A stretch of 64,000 bases of DNA from Paenibacillus sp. FSL R5-0623 (GTDB lineage Bacteria > Bacillota > Bacilli > Paenibacillales > Paenibacillaceae): positions 5,890,001 through 5,954,000 of the forward strand of contig NZ_CP150233.1 of assembly GCF_037974265.1 (NCBI RefSeq). The letters run 5' to 3'. Positions 34,143 to 43,660 of this stretch are shown here, piece after piece. Made by a program: the position numbers and the translations under genes. Below the pieces are notes generated by a model. The model was given only the letters and a program-made list of their open reading frames with translations, was not told where the DNA came from and made no database searches. Every line of letters starts with the position of its first letter. Position 1 is the first letter of the stretch.

Positions 34143-35333
34143 ATGGAATTTATTTTGGTTCTTGCACTTATTTTAATCTTTACCAAGCTTGCTGGAGATC
34201 TATCCGTAAGATTGGGTCAGCCATCCGTTTTGGGAAAATTAATTGTAGGTGTCGTCCTCGGGCCTGCACTGCTCGGTTGGGTTCAGCAAAGTGATTTCGT
34301 TCATTATATGGCCGAGATCGGGGTACTACTGTTAATGTTCATTGCCGGATTGGAAACCGATCTGGAGCAATTGAAGAAAAACTGGAAGGCGGCCTTTGCC
34401 GTAGCGGTCGGCGGTATTATTTTGCCTTTTATCGGAGGATACGGCTCGGCCATAGCCTTTGGTATGTCGACAACGCATGCTCTGTTCTTTGGACTTTTAT
34501 TCTGTGCCACTTCCGTCAGTATTTCGGTTCAGACACTGAAAGATATGGATCAACTCAGCTCTCGTGAGGGTACAACAATCCTTGGCGCAGCTGTTGTCGA
34601 TGATGTCCTGGTGGTTGTTATTCTTGCCGTTATGATGAGCTTGCTGGGTACAGGTGGAGGAGACACTTCAATTTCTCTTCTGATTGGCAAGAAGCTGTTA
34701 TTCTTTGTTGTCATTATCGCTGCCAGCTGGTTCCTTGTTCCACGCATCATGAAGTGGATGGCACCACTGAAGGTAACGGAGACCGTTATTACTGCGGGCC
34801 TGATCATTTGTTTCGGCTTCTCCTACTTTGCAGAGTGGATGGGTGTTGCTGGAATTATTGGTGCTTTTGCCGCAGGTATCGCCATCTCTCAAACCAACTT
34901 CAAACATGAAGTCGAAACCAAACTGGAACCGATTGCCTACGGAATATTTGTTCCGGTGTTCTTTGTCAGTATCGGCTTAAATGTCACCTTTGATGGTGTG
35001 GGTTCACAGATTTGGTTTATTGTCGTCATCAGTCTCATCGCCATTGCAACTAAACTTCTTGGCGGCGGAGCCGGTGCACGTCTTACCGGATTTGATCGTA
35101 TATCGTCTCTTGCCATTGGCTCAGGAATGATTTCAAGAGGTGAAGTTGCACTCATTATCGCTTCAACCGGACTTGCCTCCGGATTACTTGATCCGGAATA
35201 CTTCACGAGCGTTGTAATCATGGTTATTGTGACTACACTGGTTACTCCGCCACTCCTCAAAATCACCTTTGCACGCAAAAAAGGGGAAAAACAAGTCGAA
35301 AGAGGAATTGAAGAATCACATTTAAGTGGTTAA
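34143..35333 (+). CDS. Na+/H+ antiporter of the CPA2 family (NapA/KefB-like)
   Basis: A 396-residue antiporter with 12-13 predicted helices. The helix with AAVVDDVLVVVIL carries D153 and D154, matching the Asp pair of Thermus NapA and of electrogenic NhaA-type exchangers. The N-terminal LGQPSVLGKLIVGVVLGPALL and ISRGEVALIIASTGLASG near the C-terminus are family hallmarks. There is no C-terminal RCK/TrkA-N domain, so it is not a full KefB/C. It likely exports Na+ or exchanges K+ for protons. Ribosome binding site GGAGAGGAG lies 9 bases before the ATG. It lies behind a structured leader. Confidence 0.9.
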   Translation: MEFILVLALILIFTKLAGDLSVRLGQPSVLGKLIVGVVLGPALLGWVQQSDFVHYMAEIGVLLLMFIAGLETDLEQLKKNWKAAFAVAVGGIILPFIGGYGSAIAFGMSTTHALFFGLLFCATSVSISVQTLKDMDQLSSREGTTILGAAVVDDVLVVVILAVMMSLLGTGGGDTSISLLIGKKLLFFVVIIAASWFLVPRIMKWMAPLKVTETVITAGLIICFGFSYFAEWMGVAGIIGAFAAGIAISQTNFKHEVETKLEPIAYGIFVPVFFVSIGLNVTFDGVGSQIWFIVVISLIAIATKLLGGGAGARLTGFDRISSLAIGSGMISRGEVALIIASTGLASGLLDPEYFTSVVIMVIVTTLVTPPLLKITFARKKGEKQVERGIEESHLSG

Positions 35334-35362
35334 GGGCATGTCACCGTTCAAAACTTAACAGT

Positions 35363-35426
35363 CCGCTTTGATCCATTTTCCCTTCAACGCGAAGGTTGGA
35401 AATGGTCGGAGCGGCTTTTTGTATTT
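35363..35426 (+). terminator. Terminator of the antiporter gene
   Basis: A long stem: CCGCT (35363-35367) with AGCGG, and GATCCATTT with AAATGGTC, capped by CTTC/GAAG, followed by CTTTTTGTATTTTT. Confidence 0.85.
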
Positions 35427-35471
35427 TTATAAAGTAATCCTTATTCGTTACTCATGCGATTTCGCTATATA

Positions 35472-35510
35472 GAAAAACAAAAAAAGACCACCTTACACTC
35501 AAGAGGTCTT
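35472..35510 (-). terminator. Terminator of the RR-HK-pssA-dedA operon
   Basis: AAGACC (35484-35489)/GGTCTT (35505-35510) stem followed on the minus strand by TTTTTTTGTTTTTC. Confidence 0.8.
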
Positions 35511-35546
35511 CGATCTTTGCCTGTTGTTGCAACAGGCTGTCCCATT

Positions 35547-36032
35547 TTAAGTTAGTACACCGACATAAAAACCAATGGAGATAAAGGCAACACACCATAC
35601 AAAAGCACCAATCCCCGATACGAGGACGTACCTGCCGATGGCCATCTTGCTAATTCCGGAGAAACAACACATCAGATGACGAATGCCTGGAATGAAGTAA
35701 CCCAGGATGATGGACCAATATCCATATTTGAGAAACCACGACTCCACCCTGCTGAATCGTTTGGCGTTGACGCCGACCCACTTGCCGTATTTTTCAACCA
35801 GCGGCCTGCCCGCCTTCTTGCCGATCATGTAGCTGAGCAATCCGCCGGTAAATGCCCCACCGAAACTGACGGCGATGGATACGGAGTAATTCAATACCGA
35901 GATGGAGGCGAGATATCCGACAAAAGTCATCATCACCTCATCCGGAATCGGCATGCCAATAACGCCAAGAGCCAGTAGTCCGTATATTGCGAAATAACCA
36001 TATTGACCAATAAATTCTTTTGCAAATTCCAT
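35547..36032 (-). CDS. DedA family membrane protein
   Basis: A 161-residue DedA/SNARE-associated family protein with about four to five hydrophobic segments. The conserved GVIGMPIPDEVMMTFVGYLAS (re-entrant loop acidic residue) and GYFIPGIRHLM motifs are present. DedA proteins act as lipid carriers or flippases (undecaprenyl phosphate, PE) and support envelope homeostasis; the exact lipid here is unknown. The ATG at 36032 follows AAGGAGCGAGTCAGT and lies 13 bases after the phosphatidylserine synthase gene. It is the last gene of a four-gene operon. Confidence 0.9.
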   Translation of the reverse strand: MEFAKEFIGQYGYFAIYGLLALGVIGMPIPDEVMMTFVGYLASISVLNYSVSIAVSFGGAFTGGLLSYMIGKKAGRPLVEKYGKWVGVNAKRFSRVESWFLKYGYWSIILGYFIPGIRHLMCCFSGISKMAIGRYVLVSGIGAFVWCVAFISIGFYVGVLT

Positions 36033-36045
36033 ACTGACTCGCTCC

Positions 36046-36591
36046 TTATTTCGGTTCCACAATATCCTTCTCATGTGAGGCTAACACTTGTTTTAGAGAC
36101 GGGAATCGGATTTGGCTCACCATGAGACCGGATAATACAATAATGACAAGATAGGCTACACCATGTGTGAAATAAGGACTCCAGAGTGCGAAAAAGGACA
36201 TCAGACCTCCGGCAAATGTAATCGGCATCCCGACAAAACCACTGCTTGCTGTCTTCTGACAGTTATAACGGGCCAGACGCAAAGCACCACAAACCGGAAA
36301 GAATGCAGTCAGGGCCATCCCCAGCACACTCACTTCAAGCATGGAATTCAGGTACAGAATCAGCACGGGTGCTGTTCCGAATGAAACTACATCCGCAAGT
36401 GAGTCCAGGGACTTGCCGAACTCACCCTCACAATGCAATTTACGAGCCGCATACCCGTCAAACAGATCAAAGAACATCGCTACCCATATCATCATCACAG
36501 CCAGGGCAAATTCACCATGAATAGCCATAATAACTGCCAGCATGCCTGAACTCAGATTCCCCAAGGTTAAAATCGATGGTAAAGACTTCAT
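36046..36591 (-). CDS. pssA: CDP-diacylglycerol-serine O-phosphatidyltransferase
   Basis: A 181-residue membrane enzyme of the CDP-alcohol phosphatidyltransferase family. The signature reads FDLFDGYAARKL...GEFGKSLDSLAD (about residues 41-67), with the four catalytic aspartates and the Gly spacing D-x2-DG-x2-AR-x8-G-x3-D-x3-D. The N-terminal SLPSILTLGNLSSGM is typical of PssA, which makes phosphatidylserine. No decarboxylase (psd) gene follows; instead it is sandwiched between a histidine kinase (21 bases) and dedA (13 bases). Confidence 0.9.
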   Translation of the reverse strand: MKSLPSILTLGNLSSGMLAVIMAIHGEFALAVMMIWVAMFFDLFDGYAARKLHCEGEFGKSLDSLADVVSFGTAPVLILYLNSMLEVSVLGMALTAFFPVCGALRLARYNCQKTASSGFVGMPITFAGGLMSFFALWSPYFTHGVAYLVIIVLSGLMVSQIRFPSLKQVLASHEKDIVEPK

Positions 36592-36612
36592 AAGATTTGA
36601 CTCCCTTTCGTA

Positions 36613-38361
36613 CTAGGCTTTAGGAAAAATAATATAAAAACGGACTCCATCCGGTGTATTCTCCACTCCATAACTGCACCCATGCAGATCAAGAATCTGC
36701 TTCGCAATGGCCAGACCAAGCCCGGTCCCCCCCATTTTACGATTACGTGAGCGCTCTACCCGATAGAACCTCTCCCATATATACTGCCGCTCAGCTTCAG
36801 CTATCTGCTCGCCCTTGTTCTCAATGGAAATATGGACAAAACCTTCACGCCTGCTAATCTCAATAGTTATATCGGTATGTGGTATCGCATGACGTATAGC
36901 ATTCATCATGATATTGAAAATAACTTGCTCCAGCTTGCTTCGGTCACCCTCAACCGTCTGTTCTGTTGTGGATACAAGCACCACATCCAATCCTTTGTCC
37001 TTCAGTTGCGGACCCAGACGGCCGGCGATATCTTCAATCATGTCAGCCAGTGCAACAGCATCCGTATTCAATTGAACCGCTGAGGATTCCAGTCGAACCA
37101 GATCCAGCATCTCTTCAACCATCGTTTCCATTTTGATTGCCTCATCGGCAATGATCTCAATGTAACGCTCCCGTTTGCTCTCACTCACGCCATCCTTCAG
37201 CCCTTCAGAATATCCCTTAATAATGCTGATTGGCGTCTTAAGTTCATGTGATGCATCGGCAAAAAACTTGCGCTGACGCTGTTCAATCTCCTGCTTCATT
37301 TCCATATCTGTACGCATCTGCGTGTTGGCCTGCCTCAGTTCTTCCAGTGTCTGACCCAAAGTTCCCGACAAGGCATTGAGGCTGTTAGACAGACTGCCGA
37401 TTTCATCATTGCGCCGGATGGGTGATTTCACCGTGAAATCCAGTGTAGACATTTTCTTGGCAACATGGTTCAAGGCCAAGAGCGGCTTCGTTACAATTCG
37501 GGACAGGAGTAACGCCAGCAACAGAATCAATATAAATGCCCCTATGCCGAAATACGCATAGAACAAACGTGTTGCCTCATTCGCTTCCCTCATCTCCTGT
37601 AGAGAGGTGAGCGAGAAGATCAGTTGTTGCTCGGGTCCGGAACGATGCACTGGAGCAATGGTGATGACATTGCGAACACCGCTCCAGCTATCCATCCACT
37701 CTTCATTGAGCATTTTGCCATTCGCCAAGGCCAGTTGGTCTTCGGTGGACAAAGGGAACCGGCTATCTAGTGCTTGCACCAGCAGGCCCTGCCTCTGACT
37801 CCACGTTGCCAGATTGGGAAGAACTACTTCGGTCAATACGCCTGACCATTCCTTCACCGGTTCAATTGATTCCTGAAAGCTTTCTGTTCCCCATGCGGCA
37901 GAAGTGGCATCCTGGATTTTGAATGGATAGACCATGGACTCGCTGGCCGGACCTCTCACCGTCAGTTCTTGCCCATATTTCAGATGGGATGTAATCCAGC
38001 CAGCATTCTCACTATTGATAAACAAGGACAAGGACACCTTCACGTGACTTCCATCTTCCTGAAGCAACGTAATGTGGAACGGGTCATTAACCAGTCTTCC
38101 GGTATTCGTCAGAATGACCAGATGTGACTGATTCTGACGCATGAATTTCCCGGTCTCCTTGGCTAGCTGTAAATCACTCCAATGTCCATTGGAATATTGC
38201 TGTTCGAACTTGGACAGCTTTTTCTTCATACTGCTGACCTTTTGATGCTGATAGAAGTCGGGGAACCAGACCAACTGGGCAAAAACCGTCGTACCATATA
38301 AAAGAACCAGACATCCTGCCATGACCAGGAAAAGTTTCATCGTTACGCCATTTCTTCTCAT
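36613..38361 (-). CDS. Sensor histidine kinase
   Basis: A 582-residue kinase with a first helix at about 8-32 and a large extracytoplasmic sensor of no recognised family (33-265). A second helix (266-287), a HAMP domain (288-340), HisKA with H372 in FADASHELKTPISIIKGY and an ATPase domain (VIFNIMMNAIRHAIP, YRVERSRNRKMGGTGLGLAI) follow. The ATG at 38361 overlaps the regulator stop (ATGA), so the two are translationally coupled. It is followed after 21 bases by pssA, so it probably senses an envelope condition. Confidence 0.92.
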   Translation of the reverse strand: MRRNGVTMKLFLVMAGCLVLLYGTTVFAQLVWFPDFYQHQKVSSMKKKLSKFEQQYSNGHWSDLQLAKETGKFMRQNQSHLVILTNTGRLVNDPFHITLLQEDGSHVKVSLSLFINSENAGWITSHLKYGQELTVRGPASESMVYPFKIQDATSAAWGTESFQESIEPVKEWSGVLTEVVLPNLATWSQRQGLLVQALDSRFPLSTEDQLALANGKMLNEEWMDSWSGVRNVITIAPVHRSGPEQQLIFSLTSLQEMREANEATRLFYAYFGIGAFILILLLALLLSRIVTKPLLALNHVAKKMSTLDFTVKSPIRRNDEIGSLSNSLNALSGTLGQTLEELRQANTQMRTDMEMKQEIEQRQRKFFADASHELKTPISIIKGYSEGLKDGVSESKRERYIEIIADEAIKMETMVEEMLDLVRLESSAVQLNTDAVALADMIEDIAGRLGPQLKDKGLDVVLVSTTEQTVEGDRSKLEQVIFNIMMNAIRHAIPHTDITIEISRREGFVHISIENKGEQIAEAERQYIWERFYRVERSRNRKMGGTGLGLAIAKQILDLHGCSYGVENTPDGVRFYIIFPKA

Positions 38362-39038
38362 GCTTCTGCCTCGAAACGATATCCAGTGCCAATCACCGTC
38401 CGGATACACTTGGCTTCATCACCCAATTTGCTGCGCAACTTCTTGATGTGGGTATCCACAACACGTGAGTCCCCTTCAAAATCAAATCCCCAGATCCGAT
38501 TCAAAATGGCATCCCGGGACAACACAATGCCTGCATTACGTACCAAATAAAGCAACAGATCATATTCCTTTGGTGCAAGTTCCACTTCAATTCCGTCCTT
38601 CTCCAGCCTCCGAGCCCATGGATCAAGGGTTACCTGTCCGAAGCGAATCACACCCTGCTCTCGTCCAAATGCACCTTCAACACGCTTCATTAATGTCTCT
38701 GCACGTGCAACCAGCACACGTGGACTAAACGGCTTGGTAACGTAATCGTCTACGCCCAGCTGAAATCCATGAATTTTATCGTCATCCTCGGACCGTGCAG
38801 TCAGCATGATAATAGGTACGGTGGATTGGGATCGAATATGCCCACATAACGTCCATCCATCCATTTCAGGCATCAAAACATCCAGAATAACCAGATCCAC
38901 CTCATGTAGAGCCAACAGTTCCAGTGCCTGTACTCCATGTTCTGCTTCTATGACGTTCCATTGTTCTTTTATGAAATAATCGGCCACAATCTCACGAATG
39001 CGGCTTTCATCTTCCACCAGAAGCACTGTTCTGATCAT
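38358..39038 (-). CDS. OmpR/PhoB-family response regulator
   Basis: A 226-residue regulator with receiver domain (1-118, phospho-acceptor D53 in VILDVLMPEM) and C-terminal winged helix (about 130-225; ELAPKEYDLLLYLVRNAG, VVDTHIKKLRSKLG). The ATG at 39038 follows AAAGGAGAGTCGGCC. It is the first gene of the operon with the kinase, pssA and dedA, and likely autoregulates it. The 39039-39180 gap is A+T rich and presumably holds the promoter. Confidence 0.93.
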   Translation of the reverse strand: MIRTVLLVEDESRIREIVADYFIKEQWNVIEAEHGVQALELLALHEVDLVILDVLMPEMDGWTLCGHIRSQSTVPIIMLTARSEDDDKIHGFQLGVDDYVTKPFSPRVLVARAETLMKRVEGAFGREQGVIRFGQVTLDPWARRLEKDGIEVELAPKEYDLLLYLVRNAGIVLSRDAILNRIWGFDFEGDSRVVDTHIKKLRSKLGDEAKCIRTVIGTGYRFEAEA

Positions 39039-39180
39039 GGCCGACTCTCCTTTTTAGATTTCTGATGTTAACATACCTATTCCATGTGTCGTTCATGTGT
39101 CCATACATGTTTTGGAATGCTCCCATGATATATACGATTAATATAAGCCAAAAGTTACTAATTTTTATAAAAATTCGCAT

Positions 39181-39226
39181 AAAAAAGAAGCCATCAACGA
39201 GCAAGCTCCTGCTCATTGACAGCTAC
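39181..39226 (-). terminator. Terminator of the pdxK-like gene
   Basis: TCAACGAGCA (39194-39203) pairs with TGCTCATTGA (39210-39219) with one mismatch. The minus-strand side leads to CTTCTTTTTT. Confidence 0.8.
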
Positions 39227-39288
39227 TTGAATGAAATCGAAGTGTGATATCCAGAATTGATGCGCTACTGCGCGCTCCCTGGCAACAC

Positions 39289-40101
39289 TTAACGTTGTTG
39301 CTCCAGACGGTGTGCCACATGCAGTGTCGGGCCGACAAAACGGTTCAGCGGGAATCCGCCGGCAATCGCTTTGGTCACAAAGGCTTTACCTTCACGAACA
39401 GCCTCTTTCACTGAAAGACCACGAGCCAATCCTGCGGTAATCGCCGCAGACGTCGTGCAGCCCGCACCATGCGTATATCCGGAGCCGACAACATCGGCTT
39501 CAAACCATTCGTAGTTGGTTCCATCATAGAGTAGATCCATTGCTTTACCCGGGCTAATGACACCTCTGTCCTTGATCAGGACATGTTTCGGGCCATGGGC
39601 ATGAATTGCTGCTGCCGCTGCTTCCATCTGTTCCTTGGAGCGAATCGGTCCACTCTTCGCCAGTTGGGATGCTTCGAACAGATTAGGTGTAACCAGATCG
39701 GCACCTGGCAACAGGAATTCGATCATCGCTTCCGTATTTTCCGGTTGCAGAACTTCGTCTGTACCTTTGCAGACCATTACCGGATCGATAACGATCTGTG
39801 GCAGACCGCTGCGGCGAATATGTTTTGCTACCAATTCAATAATATCTACAGAACCGAGCATACCTGTCTTCATTGCATCAAAACCGATGCCGTCCAGAAC
39901 AGTGCGAAGCTGCGCTTCAACTACATTTAATTCAACAGGAAAGACCTGGTGATCCCATGTTTCGGGCTCCATTGCCACAACCGTAGTCAGTACGGTCATG
40001 CCATACACACCCAGCTCCTGAAAAGTTTTCAAATCAGCTTGAATACCTGCACCGCCGCTCGTGTCCGAACCAGCTATTGTTAAAGTTTTTGGAATCGTCA
40101 T
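39289..40101 (-). CDS. pdxK: Pyridoxine/hydroxymethylpyrimidine kinase (PdxK/ThiD-like)
   Basis: A 270-residue ribokinase-fold kinase. It begins MTIPKTLTIAGSDTSGGAGI, and VVAMEPETWDHQVFPVEL, IDPVMVCKG and YTHGAGCTTSAAITAGLA follow; the last is the anion hole with the Cys typical of the ThiD-like pyridoxal kinases. Overall it resembles Bacillus PdxK (YwdB), which phosphorylates pyridoxine and related vitamers, more than the true ThiD. Both reactions use ATP in cofactor salvage. AAGGAG lies upstream of the ATG. It is a single-gene unit. Confidence 0.88.
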   Translation of the reverse strand: MTIPKTLTIAGSDTSGGAGIQADLKTFQELGVYGMTVLTTVVAMEPETWDHQVFPVELNVVEAQLRTVLDGIGFDAMKTGMLGSVDIIELVAKHIRRSGLPQIVIDPVMVCKGTDEVLQPENTEAMIEFLLPGADLVTPNLFEASQLAKSGPIRSKEQMEAAAAAIHAHGPKHVLIKDRGVISPGKAMDLLYDGTNYEWFEADVVGSGYTHGAGCTTSAAITAGLARGLSVKEAVREGKAFVTKAIAGGFPLNRFVGPTLHVAHRLEQQR

Positions 40102-40206
40102 GGTAGTTGCATTCTCCTTCGTGTCTCAGTTGACATTATCCTATCCCTTGTACGAGCGGATGTCAATGGCATCTGAAGCCATACAGAGCATGGTTTTCCG
40201 AATGGT

Positions 40207-40914
40207 TCAGTTCACATCTTTTGTCTCCAGACGAACCATGGACATTGAAGCAATCCATATCCCTATTGCTCCAAGGGTCAGAGGGATAATAATAAGCGAA
40301 TGAATGGAAACTTCCGACCCGTTGAAGCCGGAGCAGACAATCAAAACCAGCAAAATGGACGAGACCATCGTAGTGGTAACAGAATGCTTACGCATACCGA
40401 AGAATAGGGGAATAAGTGCCATACACGCAGCCGATAGAGAACTCATACTGTACTTCACCAGAAGTCCCAATATATCCTGATTTGTCAATGATCCGGGAAT
40501 GAAAGAGTAGAAATGATTAACAATCAACAACAGTGAACCCACCAACAGATCGGTAACCATAATCATCACTAATGTAAAACCAAACACGATAATCAATTTT
40601 GCAGCAATGATTTTATGACGCTGGATGGGATAGGTGAACATGACGTTCATCGTTTTATTTCTATACTCACTGATCACCAGCTTGGATATTAAAGCTCCGG
40701 CAAATATGATAAAGGTCGCTCTCACAAATGTATCGATAATCATAAAGGCGGTCTGGTAATCGGCATAGGCATAATCTTCTGCTCCCACATCCACGAATCC
40801 AATCATGATTAGGAAAAGAATAATGGCTATACTGGCAATACCTGCACCTGCAAAATTACGTGCAAAGCGGTGCTTCCGCATCTCAAGTCTGATTAGTTTA
40901 AGCAACGTCTTCAT
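40207..40914 (-). CDS. ABC-2 type transporter permease (YcbO-like)
   Basis: A 235-residue membrane protein with six predicted helices and the ABC-2 layout (N-terminal LIRLEMRKHRFARNFAG, YRNKTMNVMFTYPIQRHKII). It pairs with the ATPase whose gene overlaps its start by 17 bases. The presumed ATG at 40914 has AAAGGGG directly against it, which is too close for a normal ribosome binding site, so coupling to ATPase translation is likely. Size and order match Bacillus YcbO of the YcbLMNO module, related to peptide-antibiotic resistance transporters. Confidence 0.88.
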   Translation of the reverse strand: MKTLLKLIRLEMRKHRFARNFAGAGIASIAIILFLIMIGFVDVGAEDYAYADYQTAFMIIDTFVRATFIIFAGALISKLVISEYRNKTMNVMFTYPIQRHKIIAAKLIIVFGFTLVMIMVTDLLVGSLLLIVNHFYSFIPGSLTNQDILGLLVKYSMSSLSAACMALIPLFFGMRKHSVTTTMVSSILLVLIVCSGFNGSEVSIHSLIIIPLTLGAIGIWIASMSMVRLETKDVN

Positions 40915-41821
40915 CCCCTTTCACAAGCTTCATGAAGTGTTCTTCCAGGGAATGAGCCCGTTTGGATATCGATTCGATCTCAATACCATGCTGAATCAGC
41001 TTGGTGGTTAATTCCGATGGAATAATTCCCGGATCATAGATGCGTAACGTTTGGTCATCAACCAGTTTATAATTACTCAAACCAAGCTGATGTTCAATGA
41101 CATAGGTCGCTTTGCGGATATCTACTGCCTGTAACTCGATGTACTCATTTTGACTTCCACGAATGCTCTCCATCGATACTTCTTCCACCAAACGACCGCC
41201 GCGAATGACACCAACTGTGTCCGCAATCTGCTCTATCTCACCAAGAATGTGACTGGAGACCAACAGGGTGATCCGATACTCATTACTAAGTCTCTTGAAC
41301 AAATCTCGCATTTCCCGGATCCCTACCGGATCCAATCCATTAATCGGTTCATCCAGAATGAGCAGTTCAGGTGTGGTTATGAGTGCACGAGCCAGTCCGA
41401 GCCTTTGCTTCATGCCCAAGGAGAAGTCTTTGACCGATTTCTTGCCCGTATCCTTCAGCCCTACCATTTCCATCGTGTTGTTGATGATCTTTTTGTTGTA
41501 GAATCCCATGTATTCACAGTGAAGCTCCAGATTCTCGCGAGCAGAGAGTCTATCGTAGAAAAAAGGATATTCAATAATACTGCCCATTCGCTTTAGCACT
41601 TCATAGGAGGTCGGCGTAAGCTTCTCCCCAAACAGTTCAATCTCTCCTGTGGTTGGTTTGACGAGATTGGTGAGCATCTTCATGATGGTTGTTTTACCTG
41701 CACCATTCGGACCGAGGAATCCATAGATCTCACCTTGCTTAATATTCATATTGACGTTGGATACAACCTCCACCCCTTCATATACTTTGGTCACATCTAT
41801 TGTTCGTGCGATATAATTCAT
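40898..41821 (-). CDS. ABC transporter ATP-binding protein (YcbN-like)
   Basis: A 307-residue ATPase with Walker A FLGPNGAGKTT, signature DFSLGMKQRLGLARAL and Walker B LLILDEPINGLDP, plus a C-terminal extension of about 90 residues as in lantibiotic-immunity-type ATPases. The ATG at 41821 follows AAAGGAGAACAAGACG; the frame extends upstream without homology. It overlaps the permease gene and lies downstream of the two-component genes, giving the order regulator-kinase-ATPase-permease, as in B. subtilis ycbLMNO. Confidence 0.9.
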   Translation of the reverse strand: MNYIARTIDVTKVYEGVEVVSNVNMNIKQGEIYGFLGPNGAGKTTIMKMLTNLVKPTTGEIELFGEKLTPTSYEVLKRMGSIIEYPFFYDRLSARENLELHCEYMGFYNKKIINNTMEMVGLKDTGKKSVKDFSLGMKQRLGLARALITTPELLILDEPINGLDPVGIREMRDLFKRLSNEYRITLLVSSHILGEIEQIADTVGVIRGGRLVEEVSMESIRGSQNEYIELQAVDIRKATYVIEHQLGLSNYKLVDDQTLRIYDPGIIPSELTTKLIQHGIEIESISKRAHSLEEHFMKLVKGDEDVA

Positions 41822-41949
41822 CGTCTTGTTCTCCTTTACGTCCCCTGTCCGGGTTCCTATATCTATATTGTAAAGAGAAAAGTCTTCTTTTTTATTAATC
41901 AAATCTTACAAAAACCTTAAGTCTGTCCGGACAACCAACGCAGGGTCTA

Positions 41950-42879
41950 TCATGCCTTTAAGGTAACTGAAAATACCGTCCGTTGATGTGGCACACTATG
42001 CAAGTGAATACTTCCACCCATCCGCTCAACTAGCCGTTTCGTAATGGTCAGACCCAGGCCGCTGCCTTGATAGAGTCGATTGCGGGAATCCTCCAGTGTA
42101 TACATGCGTTCAAACACACGACTATGCTCGCTCTCAGGAATCCCTTTTCCTTGGTCCCAGATCTGTAACGTCACAGGTCCACCTATCGAATAATCCAGTG
42201 AAAGTCCCAGTACCTTACCCTCTGCTCCATATTTCATTCCATTGGTAATGAGATTATCCAGCACACGGTCCAATGCTTCTTCATTCGCTTGCACGAAGAT
42301 ATCCCCATCAGGTATCTCCAGCTCCACGTGCAACCCGAGATTCGTCAACATTTCATAAAAGGAAAGCATCTTCAACCGGCATAATTCGCTGATATTCACT
42401 CGACTAAGTACCAGTTCCGTATCCCCAGATTCCAGCTTCGCCAGATCAAAAAAGGAATGGATCAAACGCAGCACTTCCTGCGCCTTATCCTGTATTTTCT
42501 CCGTCATCATCTTCCGTTCCTGATCGGTCAATGATGGGCTGTGCAGCAAGGTCTCACTATAGCCCAGCACTACCGTGAGTGGCGTTTTCAGATCATGCGA
42601 AATGTTGGAGAGCATATTACGCATCTCCTTCTCCTGGTTCGCATACCCTGCTTTGGCGCGGTGCGCATGATCCAGCAGCTGGTTCATGTCTTTCAGAAGC
42701 TCACTGACTTGATAATCACTATTGAATACGAGCAAGCGCTCAAAGGTGCCTTGGTCCAGAATTGCGGATATTTTCTGATGAATATAGGACAGGTGTTGGT
42801 TTCTTTTCCGGAATTTCAACCACAACACAATAAAGGCAATGGCCAGAATACCCGTCGTGATGGCAAAAATCAGTGTCAT
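41950..42879 (-). CDS. Sensor histidine kinase (YcbM-like)
   Basis: A 309-residue short kinase with one N-terminal helix (about 2-22) and no extracellular sensor domain. The phospho-acceptor is H95 in LSNISHDLKTPLTVVLGYSE, and the ATPase domain includes NLITNGMKYGAEG and YQGSGLGLTITKRLVERMGG. Kinases of this shape usually detect through the membrane or through their ABC partner, as with peptide-antibiotic sensors. The ATG overlaps the stop of the regulator gene (ATGA). The following ABC genes start 128 bases downstream. Confidence 0.92.
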   Translation of the reverse strand: MTLIFAITTGILAIAFIVLWLKFRKRNQHLSYIHQKISAILDQGTFERLLVFNSDYQVSELLKDMNQLLDHAHRAKAGYANQEKEMRNMLSNISHDLKTPLTVVLGYSETLLHSPSLTDQERKMMTEKIQDKAQEVLRLIHSFFDLAKLESGDTELVLSRVNISELCRLKMLSFYEMLTNLGLHVELEIPDGDIFVQANEEALDRVLDNLITNGMKYGAEGKVLGLSLDYSIGGPVTLQIWDQGKGIPESEHSRVFERMYTLEDSRNRLYQGSGLGLTITKRLVERMGGSIHLHSVPHQRTVFSVTLKA

Positions 42880-43592
42880 CCCTGCTCCGCCTCCAGCTTA
42901 TACCCGATGCCCCAGAGTGTCTTGATATACTGGGGAGCCGAAGGATCTGCCTCCAGTTTCTCACGCAGACGACGCATATGTACGTTAATGATATTTTCGT
43001 CTCCATAATAATGATCGTTCCAGACGGAAGCGTAGATCTGAGCCTTGGTGAACACTTTGCCAGGATGGGTAACCAACAGCTTCAGAATTCCAAATTCCTT
43101 GGATGTCAACTTGACGGGTGTACCATCACGCTCCACCTCGTACGTCTCCATGTCAACTACGAGTCCTCCGATATGAATACGCTGATCTGTAGCCACTTCA
43201 GCCACAGGCGGAGTCGTATAATTGGCGCGGCGAATCGCGGCTTTGATGCGGGCAGTCAGTTCAATTAACGAGAACGGTTTGCTCAAGTAATCATCTGCGC
43301 CGAAGCCCAGGCCTAACGCTTTGTCCACCTCCCCATCCTTTGCAGACAGAATGAGCACAGGTACTAGACTTACTGCCCGAATGGTTTGCAGCACATCCAT
43401 CCCACTTTTGAGGGGTAGCATCAGATCCAAAATAACCAGATCATACCCGGGTTGGGACTGGCTGAACTGACGTTCTGCCTCTAAGCCGTCATATGCATAA
43501 GTGACGTCGTAGCCCTCTTTTTCCAAGTATGGCCCGACCATCTCACTAATTGAACGATCATCTTCAACAAGCAACAAGCGGTGACTTAACAC
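42876..43592 (-). CDS. OmpR-family response regulator (YcbL-like)
   Basis: A 238-residue regulator with receiver domain (phospho-acceptor D56 in LVILDLMLPLKSG) and winged-helix output domain (about 140-235). I place the start at the GTG at 43592 because GGAGGGAAACAT precedes it and the product then begins right before HRLLLVEDDRS; the longer frame from 43658 adds 22 unconserved residues. It is the first gene of the YcbLMNO-like module and probably controls the ABC genes. Confidence 0.9.
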   Translation of the reverse strand: MLSHRLLLVEDDRSISEMVGPYLEKEGYDVTYAYDGLEAERQFSQSQPGYDLVILDLMLPLKSGMDVLQTIRAVSLVPVLILSAKDGEVDKALGLGFGADDYLSKPFSLIELTARIKAAIRRANYTTPPVAEVATDQRIHIGGLVVDMETYEVERDGTPVKLTSKEFGILKLLVTHPGKVFTKAQIYASVWNDHYYGDENIINVHMRRLREKLEADPSAPQYIKTLWGIGYKLEAEQG

Positions 43593-43660
43593 ATGTTTCC
43601 CTCCAACAAGAACAGTTTTCTTTATTACCTCACAGTTTGTTTGAATTGGCAATGACATAC

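Noticed and set aside
36654..36857. Plus-strand frames over the histidine kinase gene (also at 37376, 37607 and 38465)
   Set aside because: All are shadows of the kinase and regulator genes with no ribosome binding sites or recognisable products.
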